The notes under the pieces are model-generated. The model was not told the origin of the DNA, searched no databases, and worked only from the letters and a program-made list of their open reading frames with translations. Below, one piece after another: positions 42,757 to 50,956 of a stretch of DNA of 64,000 nucleotides (within the stretch, counting starts at the first letter, position 1; every line of letters begins with the position of its first letter). The DNA comes from Clostridium sp. (GTDB taxonomy: Bacteria > Cyanobacteriota > Vampirovibrionia > Gastranaerophilales > Gastranaerophilaceae). The stretch covers positions 1 through 64,000 of the forward strand of contig JAHALR010000007.1 of the NCBI GenBank assembly GCA_018362895.1, in the 5' to 3' direction. A program made the translations under genes and the position numbers.

Positions 42757-43808
42757 AAATCTTAAACATAACATCAGCATATACTATCCAAAAAGCAAAC
42801 TCTGTCAGAGTTTATTCAATACCTTTGTCAAAAGGTATTGGTGCCGATTCAATATGTTTTAAATCAGCAAATGTTGATAAAGAAGATGCATTTGCACTTA
42901 GAAATATAAAAGATTTGCCTTGTGCATGCTGCGGAGAAAAAATGATTAATGAAAAAGATTATGCTCAATTCAAATCAAAAGATTTTGAAGGTCCAGCTTC
43001 ACAGGTATTGAAAAAATTAAAACCTTATACAAGATATATGCGCCCAACAGAAAAAACTGTATACAACCTTTTATGCAGAGCTGCAAGAAAAGACCCGCAA
43101 GCTGACTTACAAACTCTTATAGCAAAACGATATTACTTTCACCTTGGAAGACTTGAAGAAAAGCAGTTAAAAATCATAAACAATGCAATTGAAAAGGCCC
43201 GAGGTCTTTCAACTGACACAGAAACACAACTTATAGAAACTGTTAACAGGGTTAAGAATATTATTTTTGTCGAAGCTAAAGATTACCGTCAAAAAAGAAG
43301 CAGAATAATAAATGAATTTAGTTCATTAAAAAATATCAGCAATGACAAAAAGCAGATTGAAAAAATATTAAAAGAAATAGAAAAACTACCCTCAGCCAAA
43401 AACGACGTAGACTCATTTATTACAAAATACAGATACAGAGGAAATCGAGAAATAGGACAAAGACTGATTTCCAGCGCACGCCCAACCCTTGATCACATTA
43501 AACCCGCAAAAAAAAGCGGACATGATAAATTTTCAAATATGCTTGTTATGTGTGAAAAATGCAACAGTGAAAGAGGTACTATTCCCTATACGCAATGGTT
43601 TTTAATACATCCGGAAATGCAAAAAAATATTCAAAAAAACATTGATAAAATTATAAAAGAAATTAATGAAGGCAAGCTAAAAAACTTTGATAACTATCCC
43701 AAAGACGTTAAACAAACTCTTTTCAACGTTACCCAAAAAAGTAAAACACCTTTCATTCTTGATATCTCAAAATTAAGCAGCAACTCAAAAGAGATTATGC
43801 CTTCATAA
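42753..43808 (+). CDS. Split-HNH family protein, cassette copy 4 (minimal)
   Basis: This 351-residue copy starts in an ATGA overlap with copy 3. It has tag SICFKSAN (about 33-40), knuckle CACCGEKM with Cys57 and Cys60, and core LDHIKPAKKSG with His248, close to the standard HNH form. MLVMCEKCNSERG completes the motif. The insertion is only about 190 residues and holds one helical module instead of two, making it the simplest version of the architecture. LPSAKNDVDSFITKY and the HPEM tail are conserved. Confidence 0.7.
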   Translation: MKILNITSAYTIQKANSVRVYSIPLSKGIGADSICFKSANVDKEDAFALRNIKDLPCACCGEKMINEKDYAQFKSKDFEGPASQVLKKLKPYTRYMRPTEKTVYNLLCRAARKDPQADLQTLIAKRYYFHLGRLEEKQLKIINNAIEKARGLSTDTETQLIETVNRVKNIIFVEAKDYRQKRSRIINEFSSLKNISNDKKQIEKILKEIEKLPSAKNDVDSFITKYRYRGNREIGQRLISSARPTLDHIKPAKKSGHDKFSNMLVMCEKCNSERGTIPYTQWFLIHPEMQKNIQKNIDKIIKEINEGKLKNFDNYPKDVKQTLFNVTQKSKTPFILDISKLSSNSKEIMPS

Positions 43809-44448
43809 GAGAGTTGATTGTGTCACCTTCTGCATATTCATTTTTTTCAACAACAAAACGTGGAGTATAATCTTTCAGTACAAGCATTTTATTAATTTCA
43901 CCGCTCAAACCGGCAAACGATAATGCAATCTGTGAAGGCTTTTTAGAATTTCGTTCTTCAATAAAACCTATGACTGTATCCAAAATTTCAAGCAACATTG
44001 CCCTGTTTATATGAGCAAATTCAAAATCTTCAAAAACCTCCATCAAAAAAGGATAAGCATCAACAGCTTTATAAGCATTGATTTTCTTAATTTTCACTCT
44101 GATATCATCATCTTTTATGTCTGAAAACAAAATCTTCAGATAATACACAGAATATCTAAAAATATTCTTAATAATAAGAGTCTTATCCTGAAACTTTGAA
44201 GCTTTCTGATAAAAGTTTACAAAAGCAGAAAATAAATTCTCTCTCTTCGGTATAACTCCATTATTCTGTATAGTCAGATAGTCAACAAAAAACGTTTCAA
44301 GAAGCAATTTATTAAGCTTTTCAGCAGCTTCAAGATAAGAATTTTCCATTTCAATCCAATAAGTTGAATAAATATCAACAAGACCCGAGTTTTTCAGTTC
44401 TCCTGATACAAATTTTCTGATTTTTGAAATGTTGCTCAAATTTTCCAT
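43795..44448 (-). CDS. DUF262 (GmrS)-like C-terminal helical fragment protein
   Basis: The 217-residue helical protein faces the HNH cassette and overlaps its end by 14 bases. The segment INAYKAVDAYPFLMEVFEDF, followed after a few residues by LLEILDTVIGFIEERN, resembles the C-terminal helical part of DUF262 proteins. Those are the ParB-like nuclease/NTPase half of GmrSD-type modification-dependent restriction. The N-terminal nuclease domain is absent and the protein begins with unrelated helices. It may be a remnant, a helper of the HNH proteins, or a chance resemblance. No membrane segment is seen. Confidence 0.5.
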   Translation of the reverse strand: MENLSNISKIRKFVSGELKNSGLVDIYSTYWIEMENSYLEAAEKLNKLLLETFFVDYLTIQNNGVIPKRENLFSAFVNFYQKASKFQDKTLIIKNIFRYSVYYLKILFSDIKDDDIRVKIKKINAYKAVDAYPFLMEVFEDFEFAHINRAMLLEILDTVIGFIEERNSKKPSQIALSFAGLSGEINKMLVLKDYTPRFVVEKNEYAEGDTINSLMKA

Positions 44449-44509
44449 AATTTAATACCTATAAAGATTTTAAATTACAGAAAAAGAAAAGACAAAACTA
44501 TTAAGTTTA

Positions 44510-46198
44510 TTAAACTTCAAAAAGACGATAAAGTCTGTTCAAAATATCCTGTTCTTCCAAATCATTTGTAAGAACATTCAAATCCAATGCTTTTTGGAAG
44601 TTTTTTGCAGCCTTTGTGTTTTCGCCAAGTATAGTGTATGCTCGTCCTAAATTAAAATAAGCAAGCGTATAACTTTTGTTGCCAGCAAGCGCTTTATTAA
44701 ACATGTCAATTGACTCTTGGACATTTCCTATATCATCAAGATAAATAACACCAAGATTATTGTAAGCAATAGAATATTCAGGGTTCAGATTAATAGCTTT
44801 GTGATATGCAACAATTGCCTCTTCCGTATAATCCTTTTCCCAAAGAGCCATGCCGCATTTGCAATAAGACTTTGGATTTTCCGGATTGATTTTTATTGCA
44901 TCACAATAGGCTTTTATTGCGTTGTCATAATCATCAACAGAAAAATATGTATCACCGATAGCAATATGACACTCATCATTTTCAGGATTCAAAACAGCAG
45001 CTGTTTGATATAAAACAACAGCAGCTTCTGGATTTTCTTTTATTTCGAAATAAACTGAACCTAATGCCTGACAAACAATAGAAGTCCAATATGGATCAGG
45101 GTTTATGTTAATAGCCTTTTGATAGTGTTCAATCGCATCATCATACTGTTCCAGCTGTACAAGAGCAAAAGCCATGCTATTGTGATAAAAAGGATTGTCA
45201 TCATCTTTTTCCAATGCCATTGAAAAGGCATTCACAGCAGGAAGACTGTCGTTTTTCTGGAGATACAAATGCCCAAGTTCATAATAAACCTTGTCATTGT
45301 CCGGTTCTATTTCAAGGAGTTTTGTATATGCATCTATGGCATCATCATAATTTTCCGGAAAATACGTTTGAATAACAGTTGCAAGTTTTATCAAAGCCTC
45401 ACGGTCATAGGGATTTGCATCAAGAACCTTTTTATAAGCATCAATAGCAATTTCCGGGGCATGTTCTTTTATGCAAATGTCGCCTATTTTGTTATAAAAA
45501 AATTCATCTCTGCCGGTATTTTCAGCAGCCGCATCATATGCAGCAACTGCCATAGAACTGTTTTTAATCTTTTCGAAAAATCCTCCATAGGTTTTATACA
45601 TAAAAACCAGTGCATCATCAGAAACATTTTTGTACATCATTTTTAAAGACGGAAAATCCCACAACACAGTAAGACAGCCTGAACAAGCATAATAAACCAT
45701 TCTTATAAAATCAATAAAAGACGGCTTAACATTATTAATTTTTTCATACAGAAGCGATGCCAGAATAAGACGAGGTCGGGCTGATTTTATTGGATTAATT
45801 TTTATGGCATTTTTAAATTCTTTTTCTGCTTCTTCAAAATCATTGGCCAGTTTCAAAAAATATCCTGTGTAAATATGCGCATTAGTATTTTCCGGATCAA
45901 TATTAACAGCCATTTTGCACTGTTCTATTGCTGAATCGAGAGAGATTTCTCCGTTTTCAAACAACAAGCTGGCAAGCCTGTAATATGTCTCAGGAATAGA
46001 CGGATTCAACTTTATTGCCTGAATATAATAATTTACAGCACTTTCCAAATCACTGCTGTTACTTCTTAATAAATATTTTTCATGAAATACTCTAGCCTTT
46101 TCAAGAGTATTCAAAACTTTCTCATCTTTCTTCCTAATATCGGATATTTCGGCATCATGCCCTTTATCCTCATTGGGGTGTTTTTGTTGCTCTAACAT
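44510..46198 (-). CDS. Tetratricopeptide-repeat protein
   Basis: The 562-residue soluble protein is almost wholly TPR units of 34 residues from about residue 40 to the end. Typical repeats are YDDAIEHYQKAININPDP, YDNAIKAYCDAIKINPENP and YTEEAIVAYHKAINLNPEYS. One region (about 165-200) interrupts the repeats with Cys-containing sequence (YYACSGCLTVLWDFP). Such scaffolds bind peptides or organise complexes. No enzymatic domain is present, so the partner is unknown. It is transcribed away from topA. Confidence 0.88.
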   Translation of the reverse strand: MLEQQKHPNEDKGHDAEISDIRKKDEKVLNTLEKARVFHEKYLLRSNSSDLESAVNYYIQAIKLNPSIPETYYRLASLLFENGEISLDSAIEQCKMAVNIDPENTNAHIYTGYFLKLANDFEEAEKEFKNAIKINPIKSARPRLILASLLYEKINNVKPSFIDFIRMVYYACSGCLTVLWDFPSLKMMYKNVSDDALVFMYKTYGGFFEKIKNSSMAVAAYDAAAENTGRDEFFYNKIGDICIKEHAPEIAIDAYKKVLDANPYDREALIKLATVIQTYFPENYDDAIDAYTKLLEIEPDNDKVYYELGHLYLQKNDSLPAVNAFSMALEKDDDNPFYHNSMAFALVQLEQYDDAIEHYQKAININPDPYWTSIVCQALGSVYFEIKENPEAAVVLYQTAAVLNPENDECHIAIGDTYFSVDDYDNAIKAYCDAIKINPENPKSYCKCGMALWEKDYTEEAIVAYHKAINLNPEYSIAYNNLGVIYLDDIGNVQESIDMFNKALAGNKSYTLAYFNLGRAYTILGENTKAAKNFQKALDLNVLTNDLEEQDILNRLYRLFEV

Positions 46199-46325
46199 GA
46201 AATATGCCTGCCTCAGTCTTATCTTTTATTTACGTCGGCATGCCTCCTTAAAAATTTAATCATTCATAAAGAAATCATCCTTTTAACCCAAATTTGAAAA
46301 ATTTAAAATATATTTTTCTTAAAAT

Positions 46326-46353
46326 TTGCCTTTTAGTTTGTTAATTATATAAT
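46326..46353 (+). promoter_or_regulatory. Promoter of topA
   Basis: TTGCCT (46326-46331) and a perfect TATAAT (46348-46353) are 16 bases apart. The -10 box ends only 9 bases before the ATG at 46363, so the message would be leaderless or nearly so. Confidence 0.6.
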
Positions 46354-46362
46354 TATAAAGCT

Positions 46363-48678
46363 ATGGCAAAAACAAAAGAAAAAAATACAGATGCAGCCGT
46401 AACAGAAAAAAAGGCTAAAACAACAAAAGCATCAAAATCAAAAAAAGAAAAAGCGCTGGTAATAGTTGAATCACCTGCAAAATCAAAAACTATCAAAAAG
46501 ATTTTGGGTGATGCCTACCAAATTGAAGCCAGCTATGGGCATATCAGGGACTTTCCGCCCAAAGTTCTCGGTTTTGATGTTGCAAACAATTTTGAACCGA
46601 CCTTTATCGTAATTCCGGAAAAAAATTTAGTAGTAAAAAAACTGAATGATCTGGCAAAAAAATCAGACAAAATTTTTCTTGCATCCGACCCTGACCGTGA
46701 AGGTGAAGCCATTGCATGGCACGTAAGACAGGTTCTTGAAGTTCCTGATGAAAAAATTAAAAGAATCGAATTTAATGAAATCACGCCCAAAGCAATAAAA
46801 AGTGCTGTTGAAAACCCGAGAGCAATTGACATGGAAAGGGTTAAAGCTCAACAAACTAGACAAATTTTAGATAGACTTGTGGGTTATAAAATAAGCCCTG
46901 TACTATGGGAAAAAATGAGAAATTACAGACTCTCAGCCGGCCGTGTTCAAAGTGTAGCACTTCGAATGATTTGCGAAAGAGAAGACGAAATCGAAGCTTT
47001 CGTGCCTGTTGAATATTGGACAATCACAGCTGATCTCTTAAAAGGAAAACTCCCTTTTCAGGCTGAATTATCAAAATATAAAGATAAAAAAATAGAAATT
47101 AAAGATAAAACAGAAGCAGACAAAATTGTTGCTGAGCTAACAAAAGAAGGTTTGAAATACGAAGTTTCAAAAGTAACCTTTAGAGACACACAAAGAAAAC
47201 CATCTGCGCCATTTATCACTTCTACATTGCAAAGAGAGGCCAGCTCAAAATTAGGATATGGCGTCTCAAAAACTATGCAAATAGCTCAAAAGCTTTATGA
47301 AGGTATTGAAATAGGTGGAGAACCTGTCGGTTTGATTACCTATATGAGAACAGACTCTGTAAGAATCTCTGATGATGCACAGACTGCTGCAAAAGACTAT
47401 ATTACAGGTAACTATGGTGAAAATTATTACCCCAAAACACCTAATAACTATGTAAAAGGAAAAAAGAATGTACAAGATGCTCATGAAGCTATCAGACCGT
47501 CTTATATAGATAAAACTCCTGACAGCATAAAACAGTATCTGACGTCAGAACAATACAGACTTTATAAACTAATCTGGTCAAGGTTTATTGCTTCTCAAAT
47601 GGAGAATGCAAAAGTTAAAAACACTTCAGTTGACATAGAAGCAGGCGATTACACTTTCAAAACAGGAACAAGCAAAATTGTCTTTGACGGTTTTTTAAAG
47701 GTCTATAATGAAGTAGAAGAAGAAACAGATCAGAGCAAAATTCCAGATCTTGAAAAAGGCGATGAAGTAAAACTGAAAAAAATTGATCCGAAACAACACT
47801 TTACACAGCCGCCTCCAAGATACACAGAAGCTTCACTGGTTAAAGCACTTGAAGAACACGGAATCGGAAGACCATCAACTTACGCACCGATTATTTCTAA
47901 AATACAAACAAAAGGATACGTTGAAAAGCTTGAAAAAGCACTTGCTCCAACTATTCTTGGACGAACTCTCTGTCGTGAGCTTGTAAAATATTTTACAGAC
48001 ATAATGAATTACAAATTCACTGCACAAATGGAAACAAAACTGGATGACATTGCCGAAGAAAAAGCAGATTGGAAAAAGGTTCTAAAGGATTTCTATACGC
48101 CTTTCAACGATACTGTTGATTCAGCAAAGAAAAATATGCCTAAAGTTTTAATTGAGTCCGATGTAACTTGTCCGAAATGCGGAAAAAAAATGATTGTCAG
48201 AACAAGCAGATTCGGAACTCAGTTTTTGGGCTGTTCAGGATATCCCGAATGTAAAACAATGCTGCCGCTTAACAAAGACGGTTCAGCAGCTCCGGTTGAT
48301 GAAAAAAGTGATGAAAAATGTGAAAAATGCGGTTCTGAAATGATTGTTAAAATCGGACCATACGGAAAATATCTCCAGTGCACAAATGACGAGTGCAAAA
48401 ACAGAAAACGAATCGTTGTGACAACAGGAGTAAAATGTCCGAAATGCCAAGACGGTGAAATTATTCAAAGAAAATCAAAATACGGAAAAATTTTTTATGG
48501 ATGCAACAAATACCCCGATTGCGATTTTGTTTCTTGGAATGAGCCGGTGAATGAAAAATGCCCGGAATGCGGTTCTCTTCTTGCAAAAAAAATAACAAAA
48601 AAAGAGTCCAAACTGGTTTGCACAAACAACACTTGTTCATTCTCTAAGCCGCTGGAGGAAGAAGAAAATAATGATTAA
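46363..48678 (+). CDS. topA: DNA topoisomerase I
   Basis: TopA is the type IA enzyme that relaxes negative supercoils. The 771-residue protein starts with a Lys-rich tail. The Toprim domain follows (ALVIVESPAKSKTIKKIL, SDPDREGEAIAWH), then the active-site tyrosine in ITYMRTDSVRIS. At the C-terminus are four zinc ribbons of the topo-I type (CPKCGKKMIVR, CEKCGSEMIVK, CPKCQDGEI, CPECGSLLAKK). No Shine-Dalgarno site is visible and the promoter abuts the start. It overlaps aroE by 8 bases. Confidence 0.96.
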   Translation: MAKTKEKNTDAAVTEKKAKTTKASKSKKEKALVIVESPAKSKTIKKILGDAYQIEASYGHIRDFPPKVLGFDVANNFEPTFIVIPEKNLVVKKLNDLAKKSDKIFLASDPDREGEAIAWHVRQVLEVPDEKIKRIEFNEITPKAIKSAVENPRAIDMERVKAQQTRQILDRLVGYKISPVLWEKMRNYRLSAGRVQSVALRMICEREDEIEAFVPVEYWTITADLLKGKLPFQAELSKYKDKKIEIKDKTEADKIVAELTKEGLKYEVSKVTFRDTQRKPSAPFITSTLQREASSKLGYGVSKTMQIAQKLYEGIEIGGEPVGLITYMRTDSVRISDDAQTAAKDYITGNYGENYYPKTPNNYVKGKKNVQDAHEAIRPSYIDKTPDSIKQYLTSEQYRLYKLIWSRFIASQMENAKVKNTSVDIEAGDYTFKTGTSKIVFDGFLKVYNEVEEETDQSKIPDLEKGDEVKLKKIDPKQHFTQPPPRYTEASLVKALEEHGIGRPSTYAPIISKIQTKGYVEKLEKALAPTILGRTLCRELVKYFTDIMNYKFTAQMETKLDDIAEEKADWKKVLKDFYTPFNDTVDSAKKNMPKVLIESDVTCPKCGKKMIVRTSRFGTQFLGCSGYPECKTMLPLNKDGSAAPVDEKSDEKCEKCGSEMIVKIGPYGKYLQCTNDECKNRKRIVVTTGVKCPKCQDGEIIQRKSKYGKIFYGCNKYPDCDFVSWNEPVNEKCPECGSLLAKKITKKESKLVCTNNTCSFSKPLEEEENND

Positions 48679-49522
48679 ATTTGCTGTTATAGGTCATCCG
48701 TTGACACAGTCTCTTTCTGCTGTCATGCACAATGCAATGTTAAAAGAACTTGGTATAGAAGGTTCTTATGAACTTCTTGATACAGAAAGCGAAGATCTTG
48801 TTGCAAGAGTAAAAATGCTAAAATCACAAGGGTATAACGGGTTTAATGTGACAATACCTCACAAGGTTCCTATTACACTTTTCCTTGACGAATTTGATAA
48901 ATCAGCAGACATTGCAGGATGTGCAAATACTGTTAAAATCATGCCTGACAAAAGCCTGTATGGTTATAACACCGATATATACGGATTTAAGACCGCAATT
49001 CCTAAAAATATACAAGAGAATTCAGACAACGGCAAAGTCTCAATCTTAGGCACAGGTGGCGCAGCACGAGCTGCCGCAATAGCATTTTGTGAAACAGGTG
49101 TAAAAACAATCGATTTTTATGCGAGAAATGTTATAAATGCCAGTTCTATGGTTAATTTTTTAAGAGAAAAATTCCCTCAGGTAAAAATCAACCTGAAACA
49201 AATGCAAAGCCTGAACAATCTTTCTGACAGCTTAATGCTTGTCAATTCAACTCCGATTGGAATGAGAGGCAAAGCAATGGGCACAAGTCCTGTTGAAGAA
49301 GAAATCTTAAAAACACTACCGGAAAATGCAGCAGTTTATGACATTGTTTACAACCCTTTGAAAACAGAATTCTTAAAAATTGCACAAAAAAACGGATATG
49401 AAACAATTACGGGTTTGGATATGTTTGTTCATCAGGGAGCAAAAGCCTTTGAAATTTGGACAGGAAAAAAAGCAAATCCTGATGTAATGAAAATGGCAGC
49501 CCTAGAAGAATTAGCAGAATAG
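48671..49522 (+). CDS. aroE: Shikimate dehydrogenase
   Basis: AroE reduces 3-dehydroshikimate to shikimate with NADPH in aromatic amino-acid synthesis. The 283-residue protein shows the substrate-binding start GHPLTQSLSAVMHNAML, FNVTIPHK with the catalytic Lys, ANTVK, and the nucleotide loop ILGTGGAARAAA. The late motif FVHQGAKAFEIWTG is also present. Its ATG lies inside the end of topA, so it depends on topA transcription. GGAGGAAG precedes the start. Confidence 0.96.
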   Translation: MIKFAVIGHPLTQSLSAVMHNAMLKELGIEGSYELLDTESEDLVARVKMLKSQGYNGFNVTIPHKVPITLFLDEFDKSADIAGCANTVKIMPDKSLYGYNTDIYGFKTAIPKNIQENSDNGKVSILGTGGAARAAAIAFCETGVKTIDFYARNVINASSMVNFLREKFPQVKINLKQMQSLNNLSDSLMLVNSTPIGMRGKAMGTSPVEEEILKTLPENAAVYDIVYNPLKTEFLKIAQKNGYETITGLDMFVHQGAKAFEIWTGKKANPDVMKMAALEELAE

Positions 49523-49556
49523 AAAAATCCCTCTAATAATTAATAGAGGGATTTTT
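49523..49556. terminator. Terminator after aroE
   Basis: AAAAATCCCTCTA pairs with TAGAGGGATTTTT around a short AT loop, with A and T runs on either side for both directions. Confidence 0.92.
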
Positions 49557-49574
49557 GTTATTTATAAAAATCAA

Positions 49575-50816
49575 TTAAGCTGCTTTTTTGTTATGAGGCT
49601 CAATAAGCTCACTTATTTTGTTTGCAAGAGGTGTAACAAGAACCGGCCCGATGAATCTATATATTGTAGTGAAGATAACAATCGGTCCCAAAAGTCTGAT
49701 ACCAGTCAAACGTCTGTTCATAACTTTTTCTTCAAGTTGAGGATTCATTCGTTTGTAGACCTCTTTGTATGCATCCATTTTTTTGTTAATTACACCATCG
49801 AGTTTATAAGCACCCCAAGTACAAGCAAGAGCAGTAATTCCCTGATTCAAAATCATAGGAAGCTTCTGGTCTTTTTCAATTTGTTTAGATTTGGCAGTTT
49901 GCTGCATATAGAAACCTGAAAGCCATAAACTTTCACCGGCAATCAAATGAGGGAACCAGTTTTTGCAACCGGCAAACCAGTTTATAAAGTCTCTGAAAGT
50001 TTTAGTATCCGCAATTTTTCCTATACCTTTTGCAATACCTTCTGTTACAAGACTTCCTGCACCTTTGAAAGATGGGTTATTTGAGTGAGAAGTTTTGTTA
50101 TTTACCTTGTCATAAGATGATTCAATTTTTGAAAATCCTTTAAACGATTTTGAATCATTACCTTTAAAACTCATAAATGAGTAATCAATTTTTGCTTTGT
50201 CATGAGCAGAAACAGCTGTCTCTCCTGTTTTAGAAAGTCCGAGAGCCTTCAACAACGGAGGAACAATCATGATAGTAGCAGCTGCTCTCAAAGGAAGGAA
50301 AATAGGTTGATGCAAACGACCTGCTGTTTCCTTGAAAACTCTGGCATTCTCTGTAATATATGATGCATCATTTTTCATATATTTTGAAGTATTGCTCATA
50401 AGTTTCTTGATTCCACGTTTTATAGGCTCTGAAACAGCAATTGTTGTAGCCAGTCCAAGAACACCTGTTGCAATAGAGTGAGCAACCTGATAGTTGTTCT
50501 TTTTCTTTTCTACCGGATCTTTTGTCGGAATAATATAAATTGAAGCAGGTCTGGCAATTGTTGTTAAGCCAAGTGCAATAAGAGCATCTGCAATAAGAGA
50601 ATTATCTGCAAGAATATCAAGAAACTTGTTAAACATTTTGTTAACAGCAAGTTTTTCACCAATTGTTCTTGCTACAACAGGAACGGGAGCAGCTTTAAAA
50701 CTCAAACGACCGCTCGGATTTTGTCCGGCGGTCGTTTTATTCGCACTTCTATTGTTATTATTTTTAGCTAAATAATGCTTTTGATGAATATTATACACTA
50801 GATTTTCGGTTTTCAT
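49575..50816 (-). CDS. Hypothetical membrane protein with repeated SFK tags
   Basis: The 413-residue protein has a polar, Asn-rich start with tag RLSFKAAP (about 37-44). It has several moderately hydrophobic segments (for example LIADALIALGLTTIARP, GVLGLATTIAV and LGPIVIFTTIYRFIGPVLV). Three further tag-like sites lie in a disordered middle: MSFKGND, KSFKGFS and NPSFKGAG. I recognise no known domain. The middle region with FKG repeats separates two membrane halves. It is a single gene between two terminator-flanked units, function unknown. Confidence 0.7.
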   Translation of the reverse strand: MKTENLVYNIHQKHYLAKNNNNRSANKTTAGQNPSGRLSFKAAPVPVVARTIGEKLAVNKMFNKFLDILADNSLIADALIALGLTTIARPASIYIIPTKDPVEKKKNNYQVAHSIATGVLGLATTIAVSEPIKRGIKKLMSNTSKYMKNDASYITENARVFKETAGRLHQPIFLPLRAAATIMIVPPLLKALGLSKTGETAVSAHDKAKIDYSFMSFKGNDSKSFKGFSKIESSYDKVNNKTSHSNNPSFKGAGSLVTEGIAKGIGKIADTKTFRDFINWFAGCKNWFPHLIAGESLWLSGFYMQQTAKSKQIEKDQKLPMILNQGITALACTWGAYKLDGVINKKMDAYKEVYKRMNPQLEEKVMNRRLTGIRLLGPIVIFTTIYRFIGPVLVTPLANKISELIEPHNKKAA

Positions 50817-50956
50817 TGGTTTTCCAATCTATTTTGTCTATTTCGTATCAGCTTTAAGTTTGTAAAAAATATTATTTGCTAATTATAGTAAAAAAAGAAC
50901 TTAAAAGTAAAGTTTTTTTACAATTCTTAATAAAGTGTACTTTCAACAATTTATAT

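Noticed and set aside
38553..43808. HNH cassette as intron-encoded, homing or phage genes
   Set aside because: There is no interrupted host gene, no intron structure, no phage gene, no integrase or flanking repeats. Base composition matches the neighbours and the genes are tightly coupled.
46225..46250. Tiny leader frame (Met-Pro-Thr-stop) with a perfect AAGGAGG upstream of the TPR gene on the minus strand
   Set aside because: Four codons carry no coding evidence and no attenuator structure could be built around them. It may be a chance start.
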